The notes beneath the pieces were generated by a model, which ran no database searches, had not been told where the DNA came from, and was given only the letters and a program-made list of their open reading frames with translations. Source: an uncultured Lachnospiraceae bacterium (GTDB lineage: Bacteria > Bacillota > Clostridia > Lachnospirales > Lachnospiraceae). Taken from it: a DNA stretch of 18,310 nucleotides. Location of the stretch: NCBI GenBank assembly GCA_910584845.1, contig CAJUDH010000031.1:1-18310 (forward strand), written 5' to 3'. This document shows positions 1 through 6,375 of this stretch, piece after piece; within the stretch, counting starts at the first letter, position 1; each line of letters starts with the position of its first letter. A program made the translations under genes and the position numbers.

Positions 1-45
1 CTCCTTTCCTGCCCTTAGTATACCCTGATTTGATGTAAAATTCAA
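1..45 (-). promoter_or_regulatory. Edge promoter and ribosome binding site reading out of the window
   Basis: Read on the minus strand, TTGAAT (40-45) and TATACT (17-22) are separated by exactly 17 bases, giving a good sigma-A promoter. GGAAAGGAG (1-9) follows and would be the ribosome binding site of a gene starting just left of the window. The gene itself is not visible. Confidence 0.6.
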
Positions 46-70
46 CAGCATATTTTACAACAGTATTTTA
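43..70. repeat. Imperfect tandem direct repeat at the edge promoter
   Basis: CAACAGCATATTTTA (43-57) is followed directly by CAACAGTATTTTA (58-70): two copies of CAACAG-TATTTTA, one with a 2-base insertion. On the minus strand the pair sits immediately upstream of, and overlaps, the -35 element of the edge promoter. Tandem boxes in that position are typical of activator sites, but no cognate regulator can be named. Confidence 0.45.
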
Positions 71-150
71 GTGAGCGCCCCATATAGATTTTGAGAGGCT
101 CCCGGTCTTGGCCTGTCCTTCTTCTGGCAAAGTGAGTAAATGCAGTTATG

Positions 151-702
151 CTATGAGACGGAAACAACCTTTTCCTCATATTTAAAAACCTTTAAATCCG
201 GGGCTTTCCGGCTTGTCCACTCATAAATCCCTTTGATGTGTTCCCAAGTACCATCGTGGCTGGGCATACCGCCGGCCCGGCCCCCCAACACTTTGGCGCC
301 CTTTAGCTTATCCCAGGAAAATTGGCTGTCAGGCTGGCGGGCCACCAGGAAATTGCCGGCCCGTTGGGTCAACTGGGCGAAATTCACGGCATAATCTTCG
401 GCCCCGCCGGCGTAAGTATAAATGCTGGCTTCGGGCCCCATGAACCCGATGTCTGCGTCTCCGGAAACCAGGGCAGTCATAACCTTGTCGGCTCCGGCGC
501 CGTTGACAAGGGTCAGCTCCAGCCCTTCCTCTTCAAAATATCCAAGTTCAATCGCGGCGTACTGGGGGGCATAGAAGATGGAGTGGGCCACTTCGTTTAA
601 TGTGACCGGGGTTAAGCCGGCGCTTTTTGGGTTTGCCTGGCATCCGGCCAGGAAGGATGTGGCTAGCGCTGTGGAGAGAAGCAAGGCCAATGTTTTTTTC
701 AT
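151..702 (-). CDS. Truncated ABC transporter substrate-binding lipoprotein (probable remnant)
   Basis: The start is ATG at 700-702, with a GGAGG site 4 bases upstream (707-711). The N-terminus is a lipoprotein signal (MKKTLALLLSTALATSFLAG followed by Cys21). It leads into an NMT1/THI5/SsuA-like solute-binding fold: LNEVAHSIFYAPQYAAIELG, a GADKVMTALVSGDADIGFMG segment and GGRAGGMPSHDGTWEHI. The family binds sulfonate, pyrimidine-precursor or similar small ligands outside the membrane and hands them to an ABC permease. Family members usually run to about 320-340 residues; this frame stops at 183. Similarity to the fold appears to end near residue 157, and the last ~25 residues (ending EEKVVSVS) look unrelated. 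No permease or ATPase gene is adjacent in the window. I infer that the second lobe was lost by a deletion or rearrangement, so ligand binding is unlikely. Confidence 0.75.
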   Translation of the reverse strand: MKKTLALLLSTALATSFLAGCQANPKSAGLTPVTLNEVAHSIFYAPQYAAIELGYFEEEGLELTLVNGAGADKVMTALVSGDADIGFMGPEASIYTYAGGAEDYAVNFAQLTQRAGNFLVARQPDSQFSWDKLKGAKVLGGRAGGMPSHDGTWEHIKGIYEWTSRKAPDLKVFKYEEKVVSVS

Positions 703-723
703 AAATCCTCCTTAAAAAGTGCT

Positions 724-739
724 AATACTACATAGTATT
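724..739. promoter_or_regulatory. Perfect 7-bp dyad upstream of the solute-binding gene
   Basis: AATACTA (724-730), two bases, then TAGTATT (733-739) form a perfect inverted repeat. It lies 22 bases upstream of the minus-strand start at 702, where an operator or promoter would be expected. The regulator is unknown, and a chance AT-rich palindrome is possible. Confidence 0.35.
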
Positions 740-769
740 GAGAAAAACAGAAAATGCCACATGATATAC

Positions 770-798
770 TTGAAAAATAGCAGCTACGCTGATATGAT
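770..798 (+). promoter_or_regulatory. Sigma-A promoter for the 609-residue gene
   Basis: TTGAAA (770-775) and TATGAT (793-798) each match consensus at 5 of 6 positions and are spaced by 17 bases. Transcription would begin near 805 and leave a leader of about 140 bases before the ATG at 945. A perfect TTGACA also occurs at 832-837, but its only nearby -10-like element (TATAAA, 851-856) is 13 bases away, which is too close. Confidence 0.5.
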
Positions 799-944
799 AA
801 AGAAAACCCAAATAGCGGTTGGAAATAAAAATTGACAGTTGATCGGTTTATATAAAAGGGCTGTTAAGGGCTGAAGAAAACAGGGGTCAGGGAAGGCCGC
901 TAAGCCCAGTGGAGGAAAACCGGTGAAAAAGGAGAAAAATCAAC

Positions 945-2774
945 ATGAACTTTAAAGAATTTATTGAACTGGCAGACCAAAAAACATCGCTGATGGATAA
1001 GGAAGAGCTTCAAATTTTTATCCATAGCATTGCCCGCAAAGTTTATGAAGGGAACCGGGAGGATTTTATAAAATTTTTGGAGGAAGCCCGGATCGGCGAT
1101 CAGGCAGACGGGCAACTGGCTGCCGGTAAAATAGAGGAACAGGAGATTGAGGACGAGTTTAACCGCCTCAAAGGCCTGCTGGACCAGGTGGAGGAAGGCG
1201 AACTGTACCTTCAGGCCGAGGGGTATGAGGACAATTCCAGCGGATACTGGAATGGGGACCTGATGTGGGACTATGAAGACCCCCATGGGGTGCATCAGGT
1301 ATATGAGGATGGGTGTGCATTGCTGCGCCATTGCGTCAATTATGGATTTTACCGGAAAGCAATGGAACTATTTGACCTGATGATGGACACGGAAGTGACC
1401 GTGGAAAACAACTGGGATGTGTTTTCTTTGGGCATTGAGGAGATGGTGGAGGAAGAAATTTTATCCATAGATTTGGAAGAATTGGCCCTTCATGTGCTAT
1501 ATGCCACTTACCATGTCACCGCGCCGGAAAAACGGGCAAAAGAGCTGTACCAATATTTTTCCATTTCCTTTTTCCGCAATGTCAGGCTGGAAGGGATGCT
1601 GGGCTTGGGAAGGGAGGAGCTGGACCGGATATCCGAGTTTTGGGAAGACTGGATCAGCCTGTTGACAGACACCAGCGGCGACGTGGCAGGCAGGCTTTTG
1701 AAAGAGGCGGTAAGATACCAGAGCGAGGAAAATGATGCCATGCTGAACGTGGCCCGGCGGGCCTATCAGAGCCATCCGTCCTTATATATGGATGTGATGA
1801 AAAGCCTGGAGGCTGCCCGGGATAACCAACGGTTGATGGAGGTGGGCCTGGAAGCCTTAGGGAAGGTCGGAAAAGATTACGTGATCCGCAGCGAGATTGC
1901 TTTAAAGGCGGCGGAAGCCGCCATCCGGCTGGGGGAAGAGGCTTGTGCGGAAAATTGCCGATTGGAGGCATTCCGTTCCTGTACTACACCGGTCAATTAT
2001 TTTCGGATTATGAATGAGAACGGGGATCCGGAGAAATATAAAGGCCCGGCCCAGGAGATTATCCTGTCGGTAAGGCGCAGCGATATGCCAGGCTATGCCA
2101 TGTCAAAAGAGCTGATGGAAAATCAAATATCAGGCAACACCGTAGGGATCCTGCGGTTTTTAAGCGGCAGTTTTGACTATGCCGCGGAGCAGTGCCGCAA
2201 GGTGGATGGCTCTTTGGGCTGGTCGGGGACTTTTGTTAAATGCGGTTTGGATTTGTTTTTGCTGCTGCTGCTGAAAGAGAAGCATTTGCAGCAGGGATGT
2301 TCCCGGGTGGCGGACGATTTGATTGGCTATATGCGGTTTGAAGGTTACCGGTATTTTCAGGGGACCAAATATAAAGAAGAGCATCAAGAGCGGGGGGTAG
2401 CTTTACCTAGGGAAAAGGACTTGTTCTGGAAATGCTTTAGCCATTGGAAATCTTTATATGCTTTATCGGAGGACCAGGTAGCGGAATACCTTTCTATTTT
2501 GGAAAAACGGATCGACGGGCGGGTGAGGGCTATCGTCGCCGGACAGCACAGGAAAGAATATGAAAACGCCGCCATGCTGGTAGCCGCCCTGGGGGAGGTG
2601 AAGGAATCCCTGGGTGAGAAATTTGCCAAGGAAAAGATTTTGCAAAAATACCGGGAAGAATTTCCAAGGCATTCTTCTTTCCATGGGGCACTGAGGGCCA
2701 ATGGGATGCGGGACAGCAGGAAAGGCAAAAGGAAGAATTTAGAAGATATTAAACTGGATGATTTTGGCCAATAG
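945..2774 (+). CDS. Unrecognised 609-residue helical-repeat protein
   Basis: The start is ATG 945, with GGAG at 931-934. I do not recognise the family with confidence. The protein has no signal peptide and no convincing membrane span; a short Leu-rich run (LFLLLLLKEK, around residue 440) looks like a buried helix. It is acidic and appears almost entirely alpha-helical, with repeated amphipathic helices of the TPR/HEAT kind in the middle. The last quarter (a helical segment, then FPRHSSFHGAL near 578-588) resembles the C-terminal helical region of bacterial SWIM zinc-finger proteins, but no SWIM cysteine/histidine motif is present. The tail is basic then acidic (SRKGKRKNLEDIKLDDFGQ). It appears monocistronic: own promoter upstream, hairpin terminator directly after the stop. 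A cytoplasmic scaffold is a guess only. Confidence 0.85.
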   Translation: MNFKEFIELADQKTSLMDKEELQIFIHSIARKVYEGNREDFIKFLEEARIGDQADGQLAAGKIEEQEIEDEFNRLKGLLDQVEEGELYLQAEGYEDNSSGYWNGDLMWDYEDPHGVHQVYEDGCALLRHCVNYGFYRKAMELFDLMMDTEVTVENNWDVFSLGIEEMVEEEILSIDLEELALHVLYATYHVTAPEKRAKELYQYFSISFFRNVRLEGMLGLGREELDRISEFWEDWISLLTDTSGDVAGRLLKEAVRYQSEENDAMLNVARRAYQSHPSLYMDVMKSLEAARDNQRLMEVGLEALGKVGKDYVIRSEIALKAAEAAIRLGEEACAENCRLEAFRSCTTPVNYFRIMNENGDPEKYKGPAQEIILSVRRSDMPGYAMSKELMENQISGNTVGILRFLSGSFDYAAEQCRKVDGSLGWSGTFVKCGLDLFLLLLLKEKHLQQGCSRVADDLIGYMRFEGYRYFQGTKYKEEHQERGVALPREKDLFWKCFSHWKSLYALSEDQVAEYLSILEKRIDGRVRAIVAGQHRKEYENAAMLVAALGEVKESLGEKFAKEKILQKYREEFPRHSSFHGALRANGMRDSRKGKRKNLEDIKLDDFGQ

Positions 2775-2791
2775 AAGTGGAAGCCAAAGAA

Positions 2792-2827
2792 AAAGCCCGT
2801 ATCTTTCCGTCAAGGGATACGGGCTTT
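2792..2827. terminator. Shared terminator between convergent genes
   Basis: AAAGCCCGTATC (2792-2803) and GATACGGGCTTT (2816-2827) form a perfect 12-bp stem with a 12-base loop. It lies between two convergent stop codons. The better U-tract is on the minus strand (GGGCTTTTTCTTT), so it fits the 306-residue gene best, while probably also stopping transcription from the plus strand. Confidence 0.85.
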
Positions 2828-2835
2828 CACCTGGC

Positions 2836-3756
2836 TTATTTTTTTATGTCGATGATAGAAGAGGCATCATTGCCGAAGGGCGTTTGGGCATAAGCGGCCC
2901 GGGCCCGGGCATACCTCACTTTACGGGCTTGTGGGGTCCATTCCGCAGCGGCCCGGGTTTTGGGCGTTTCGGAAAGCGTTTTTTTCGCTTTGTCAATGTC
3001 GGCCCCCGATGTCTTGGCATCATCGCTTTTGGGCGTTTCGGCACTATCCGGGCTGTCCCCGCCTGTTTGGCCGCCGGCCAGGTTTTCCGGTCCGGAAACG
3101 TCCGTTTCCACGGGGCCCTTTTCCGCAGGGGATTTTTCTGGGGCGTCGGGTTTTTCTTTCTTCTGTTCGGCTTCTTTTGCCTCTTTTAGATCTTTTTCCG
3201 CCTTCCTTTGTTCGGCTTCTGTGGGGAGCTTGGCGTATTCGCCGCTCTCTGTAAATTTTTTCATGGTGTCGGCGGAGGCATTGGTCAGGCGCAATTCCTG
3301 TTTAATCAGCTCCAGCTTTTTGCCGCCGGGGATATTGGGGTTGTTCTTAACTTCATTGACCCTGTCTAAAGATGCCGCCATTTGGGAGGCTTTCACCCGC
3401 TGTACTTCTTCCTTGGTTTTACAGCTTTTCAGCCGCTGTTCATAGGCTTTCCGTTCCATCTCGATGGATTTGGCTTTTTTGTAGGTTTCCGGGTCATTTT
3501 TGCGCAAGTATTCCATTTCCGCGGAAGTGAGGCTTTTGCCTGCGTTCATTTTCAGCTCAATCCTGGCAAGGGTTTGTTTGGAGTCTTCGTCCATGAGGCT
3601 GCCCGTTCCTTCGGTTTGTTTTTGCAGCCATTCCTCTATGGACTTGGTTCCGTCTGAAGAGTAATCGCCGGACGCTTTTTTCCGTTCCCATTTCATCTGC
3701 ATTTTCATGTTCTGGGTGTAGGTGTTTAGCGAGCCGACCATCATCAAGTTCATCAT
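2836..3756 (-). CDS. Unrecognised 306-residue charged, largely disordered protein
   Basis: The start is ATG at 3754-3756, with an excellent AAGGAGGTGT site at 3761-3770; a second in-frame ATG follows directly. No family is recognised. There is no signal peptide or membrane span, although the N-terminus is Met-rich (MMNLMMVGSLNTYTQNMKMQ). Residues ~40-185 look helical and highly charged, with Lys/Glu periodicity suggestive of coiled coil. Residues ~185-265 are a low-complexity Glu/Lys/Pro then Gly/Asp/Ser linker. The C-terminus is a short Arg/Ala-rich helix followed by a conserved-looking tail (QTPFGNDASSIIDIKK). The gene stands alone and ends at the shared terminator. An intracellular adaptor or structural role would be speculation. 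Confidence 0.8.
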   Translation of the reverse strand: MMNLMMVGSLNTYTQNMKMQMKWERKKASGDYSSDGTKSIEEWLQKQTEGTGSLMDEDSKQTLARIELKMNAGKSLTSAEMEYLRKNDPETYKKAKSIEMERKAYEQRLKSCKTKEEVQRVKASQMAASLDRVNEVKNNPNIPGGKKLELIKQELRLTNASADTMKKFTESGEYAKLPTEAEQRKAEKDLKEAKEAEQKKEKPDAPEKSPAEKGPVETDVSGPENLAGGQTGGDSPDSAETPKSDDAKTSGADIDKAKKTLSETPKTRAAAEWTPQARKVRYARARAAYAQTPFGNDASSIIDIKK

Positions 3757-3793
3757 GTGGACACCTCCTTTTAGCTTGGAGTGTTCTTCCGGC

Positions 3794-3820
3794 TAAAAAT
3801 ATCTATGATAAAATATATCG
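3794..3820. promoter_or_regulatory. AT-rich segment, possible divergent promoter
   Basis: A very AT-rich block contains TATGAT (3804-3809) on the plus strand and TATATT-type elements on the minus strand. It sits between the minus-strand 306-residue gene and the structured leader that begins near 3829. Neither direction has a clear -35 element at the right distance, so this is a positional inference. Confidence 0.3.
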
Positions 3821-3832
3821 GCTGCCCGGAAG

Positions 3833-3955
3833 GGAAACTTAAGGGGAAAAGCGGTTCTGCGAAAGAAAAACCGACTGCAAAGATCTGTATTTTATATGAA
3901 AGGGGGTGGCCGGCGGCGTCAACGGGCGTACGGCCAGTAGCCTCATCCCGTTTCC
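3833..3955 (+). ncRNA. Candidate structured leader RNA, possibly c-di-GMP-I (GEMM)-like
   Basis: This lies in the 398-base gene-free stretch 3757-4154. A closing stem pairs GGAAAC (3833-3838) with GTTTCC (3950-3955) and, after a small 5' bulge, GGGA (3844-3847) with TCCC (3946-3949). Inside are two hairpins: CGGTT/AACCG (3852-3856 with 3869-3873, GAAA in the loop) and TGGCCG/CGGCCA (3907-3912 with 3931-3936). Just after the first hairpin is GACTGCAAAG (3873-3882), and after the second GTAGCC (3937-3942). GEMM aptamers have a GNAA-capped stem, then GACGCAAAG, a second stem, then (A/G)UAGCC, all closed by a basal stem, and often precede chemotaxis receptor genes. The inserted T and the atypical 5' strand (no GGCAAAC) make the assignment uncertain. 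A separate promoter at 4091-4099 would bypass it. Confidence 0.35.
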
Positions 3956-4090
3956 TTGCCTGCCATAAAACCCCGGTACTTGGCCGGCCTTTGTAAAATA
4001 GGATTCATGGGGATAAAAGGAAAAGGGATAAATTGGAAATTGGTTTAAAATATGTATGGGAAAAATATACTTTCTTTCACTTACGAATTA

Positions 4091-4099
4091 TGATATAAT
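4091..4099 (+). promoter_or_regulatory. Extended -10 promoter of the chemotaxis receptor
   Basis: TGA-TATAAT (4091-4099) is a consensus extended -10 element. The -35 position (TTTCTT, 4071-4076, spacing 17) is poor, as is common for extended -10 promoters. The receptor ATG is 56 bases downstream, behind AAGGGGG at 4141-4147. Confidence 0.55.
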
Positions 4100-4154
4100 A
4101 TAAAAACAAAAACATACATAATATTTTAACTCAAATAATTAAGGGGGATTTAAG

Positions 4155-5831
4155 ATGGATAGGGCTTATACGCCGGGGGGCGGGAACAACAGGAAATACA
4201 AAAGGATCGGGTTAAAAATCGGCGGGGTAGTGGTTATCTTGCAGATGTTTTCTGTCCTGCTGGTAATGCTGGTTTGTATTTTTATGTACAATTCCCTGAT
4301 TACAAAAATGCAGAAAGTCCGTTGTACCAATGGCACAAATATGTTGGCCTATGAACTGGGCCGGGTATCGGCAGACGAGGATATGAATCTGCTGCTGGAC
4401 GGCTTAAAGAGCCGCATGGGATGCGAATTTACTATTTTTGAGGGGGATACCCGCGCCTACAGCACGGTGGTCCAGGATGGCCAGCGGGTAGTGGGCACCC
4501 GCTTGTCTTCCGATTTGAACGCCATAGTGCTCCAACAAGGGAGGTCCTATGTGGGGGAGGCGAGCATCCAAGGGGAGAAGTTTTTGTGTTCTTATGTCCC
4601 CACAAAAGGGGAAGACGGAACGGTCAATGGGCTGATATTCGCCGGGATTTCCAGGACGGAGGCCAGGCAGGAAGTGGCTGTTGTGGTGGTTCTGGCTATT
4701 TTAGCGACTTTTGCCACCATTGTCTTCGGTATGGTATTCCTGACGGCATACCTGAAAAAGCAGATTTCAAATCCTTTGGGTGAAATTACGCGGGTGGCCG
4801 GGCGGCTGGAGAAAGGCGATTTAGGCCTGGCAAATAACGAGGAGATCCGGGTCAACGTTTCCTCCAACGATGAGATCGGCATGTTGGGGCAGATGTTTGA
4901 AGATACCATCCGGCGGCTGCGTTCTTATATCGGCGAGATTTCCAGCGTGTTGGGGTCTATGGCCGGCGGCAATATGACGCAAAGCGCCAGCCAGGATTAT
5001 TTGGGGGATTTCCAGTCCATTAAAAAGTCCCTGGACAGCATCCAGGCCGCTTTAAACAGCGCTATGGGGCAAATTGCCAGCAGCGCCGACCAGGTATCTT
5101 CCGGGGCCGACCAGGTATCTAGCAGCGCACAGGCTTTGGCCCAGGGCGCGACGGAACAGGCCAGCTCCATTGAAGAGGTTTCTGCTACCATGATGGATAT
5201 TTCCCAGAACGCCAAAAAGACGTCCGCGGCTGCTGAGGAGGCCGGGGAGTATGTCAACCAGGCAGGTTCCCACCTTGGGGTCAGCATAGAGTTTGTCAAG
5301 GAACTGAATGTGGCCATGGAAAATATTTCCGGTTCTTCCAAGAAGATCGGCACGATTATTTCAACCATTGAGGACATTGCTTTTCAGATTAACATCCTTG
5401 CCTTAAACGCTGCCGTGGAAGCAGCCAGGGCAGGTTCTGCAGGCAAAGGCTTTGCCGTGGTGGCCGATGAAGTAAGCAATTTGGCTTCCAAATCGGATGA
5501 GGCGGCAAAGGCTACCAAAAAACTCATTGAAAGCTCCATTGCCGCTGTTACGGAGGGTGGGCAGATTGTGGACAAAGTTACGGAAGCTTTGGACCAGACC
5601 AGCCAGAGTGCAGGCCATGTGACTTCCCAGATGGCTATCGTGGTGGAAGCGGTAGAAAAGCAGACGGCTGCACTTTCCCAGGTTACCGACGGGATTGACC
5701 AGATTTCTTCCGTAGTCCAGACGAATTCCGCCACCAGCCAGGAATGTGCCGCCGCCAGCGAGGAGCTGTCTTCCCAGGCTAATCTGCTTAAAAATTTAAT
5801 GCGTTCTTTCAAACTGAGGGATATGCGTTAG
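4155..5831 (+). CDS. Methyl-accepting chemotaxis protein with extracellular Cache-type sensor
   Basis: This transmembrane receptor would sense an extracellular ligand and control the CheA kinase and hence flagellar rotation. The order of parts is: basic N-tail; membrane helix ~22-46; extracellular sensor ~47-172 resembling a single Cache domain (GCEFTIFEGDTRAYSTV, then GEASIQGEKFLCSYVP and GLIFAG); membrane helix ~174-199; HAMP ~200-255; then the long signalling coiled coil. The kinase-control hairpin begins near residue 406 (EDIAFQINILALNAAVEAAR), the most conserved stretch of the family. Gln/Glu-rich heptads on both sides supply methylation sites. There is no C-terminal CheR-docking pentapeptide (ends FKLRDMR). 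The start at 4155 has AAGGGGG 7 bases upstream. No chemotaxis or flagellar genes adjoin it, so it is an orphan receptor. The ligand is unknown. Confidence 0.95.
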   Translation: MDRAYTPGGGNNRKYKRIGLKIGGVVVILQMFSVLLVMLVCIFMYNSLITKMQKVRCTNGTNMLAYELGRVSADEDMNLLLDGLKSRMGCEFTIFEGDTRAYSTVVQDGQRVVGTRLSSDLNAIVLQQGRSYVGEASIQGEKFLCSYVPTKGEDGTVNGLIFAGISRTEARQEVAVVVVLAILATFATIVFGMVFLTAYLKKQISNPLGEITRVAGRLEKGDLGLANNEEIRVNVSSNDEIGMLGQMFEDTIRRLRSYIGEISSVLGSMAGGNMTQSASQDYLGDFQSIKKSLDSIQAALNSAMGQIASSADQVSSGADQVSSSAQALAQGATEQASSIEEVSATMMDISQNAKKTSAAAEEAGEYVNQAGSHLGVSIEFVKELNVAMENISGSSKKIGTIISTIEDIAFQINILALNAAVEAARAGSAGKGFAVVADEVSNLASKSDEAAKATKKLIESSIAAVTEGGQIVDKVTEALDQTSQSAGHVTSQMAIVVEAVEKQTAALSQVTDGIDQISSVVQTNSATSQECAAASEELSSQANLLKNLMRSFKLRDMR

Positions 5832-6150
5832 GGTTTGCTGCATCCGGCAAAGGGGCGGATTTCCCGGCATAGGGGATAACCGGCCTTGCCAGGGCAGGGG
5901 GCCGCGGTTAAAAAATATGGGGCAAAACGGGCGGTTCCAACTCCATGCCGGGAAGCAGGCAGGGCTTAAGTTGCCAGACGAAGCCATAAAATTTTGGCGT
6001 ATATGCGCCATATGGGATATAACGGAAGGCTGCTACCTGCCCGCCGATGTGCACCTGGATGTTCCATGTGGAGAAGCCCGGAAGGCCAAAACAAAGGGAA
6101 GGCTACCTTGCCGGGAAACGGAATAAAGAGAAAACAAAAGGGTATGCCAG

Positions 6151-6180
6151 AAAGGGGTCCTGTTTAGCAGGCCCCCTTTT
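6151..6180 (+). terminator. Rho-independent terminator
   Basis: AAAGGGG-T-CCTG (6151-6162), loop TTTAG, CAGG-C-CCCCTTTT (6168-6180): an 11-bp stem with one mismatch, ending in a T run. It most likely ends the transcript from the chemotaxis receptor, about 320 bases after its stop codon. Confidence 0.75.
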
Positions 6181-6238
6181 CATTTCATTTAGGAAGGTAC
6201 GTCCTAGAAAATAAAAAACGGCAGGACGCACGGTGGCC

Positions 6239-6300
6239 GCAGGGGGGCGCCGAAAAATAGCCCCTGCAGGCAGCCCTGTATGGCAGGGCCCTTTTTATTT
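6239..6300 (+). terminator. Tandem hairpins ending in a rho-independent terminator
   Basis: A first stem pairs GCAGGGG (6239-6245) with CCCCTGC (6261-6267). The second pairs GCCCTG (6273-6278) with CAGGGC (6284-6289) and is followed by CCTTTTTATTT. The second has the form of a true terminator. It lies immediately upstream of the CapA promoter, so it insulates that promoter from upstream transcription. Confidence 0.65.
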
Positions 6301-6310
6301 ATGAAGGGAA

Positions 6311-6339
6311 TTGACAGGAAGGCAAAAAAAGCCTATTAT
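6311..6339 (+). promoter_or_regulatory. Strong sigma-A promoter of the capA-metH gene run
   Basis: A perfect TTGACA (6311-6316), exactly 17 bases, then TATTAT (6334-6339, 5 of 6). Transcription would start near 6346, about 30 bases before the AAGGAGG-preceded ATG at 6376. No other clear promoter or terminator was found from here to the end of metH, so the run may be one transcript. Confidence 0.75.
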
Positions 6340-6375
6340 CAAAGGCATAGACACGTATGCAATAAGGAGGCTGGT

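Larger units (their letters stand above)
5832..6375 (+). other. 544-base gene-free stretch between receptor and CapA genes
   Basis: No convincing gene is seen. The stretch carries several potential stems: AACC-GGCC...GGCC-GC-GGTT around 5878-5910, and a possible three-way junction closed by GGCAGG (5958-5963) with CCTGCC (6036-6041), enclosing GGCTT/AAGCC (5963-5967, 5981-5985) and TGGCG/CGCCA (5995-5999, 6006-6010). It also holds the terminators at 6151-6180 and 6273-6300 and the promoter at 6311-6339, listed separately. A 69-codon frame (5917-6126) lacks a ribosome binding site and is probably not a gene. Confidence 0.5.

Noticed and set aside
832..856. TTGACA plus TATAAA as promoter of the 609-residue gene
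   Set aside because: The spacing is only 13 bases; TTGAAA-17-TATGAT upstream is a much better promoter.
2758..3445. Plus-strand frames of 107-161 codons opposite the 306-residue gene
   Set aside because: They are phase shadows of the GC-biased minus-strand gene and carry no ribosome binding sites; several begin within the shared terminator region.
5917..6126. 69-codon plus-strand frame after the chemotaxis receptor
   Set aside because: No ribosome binding site, no recognisable sequence, and it lies across potential RNA stems; better read as non-coding.
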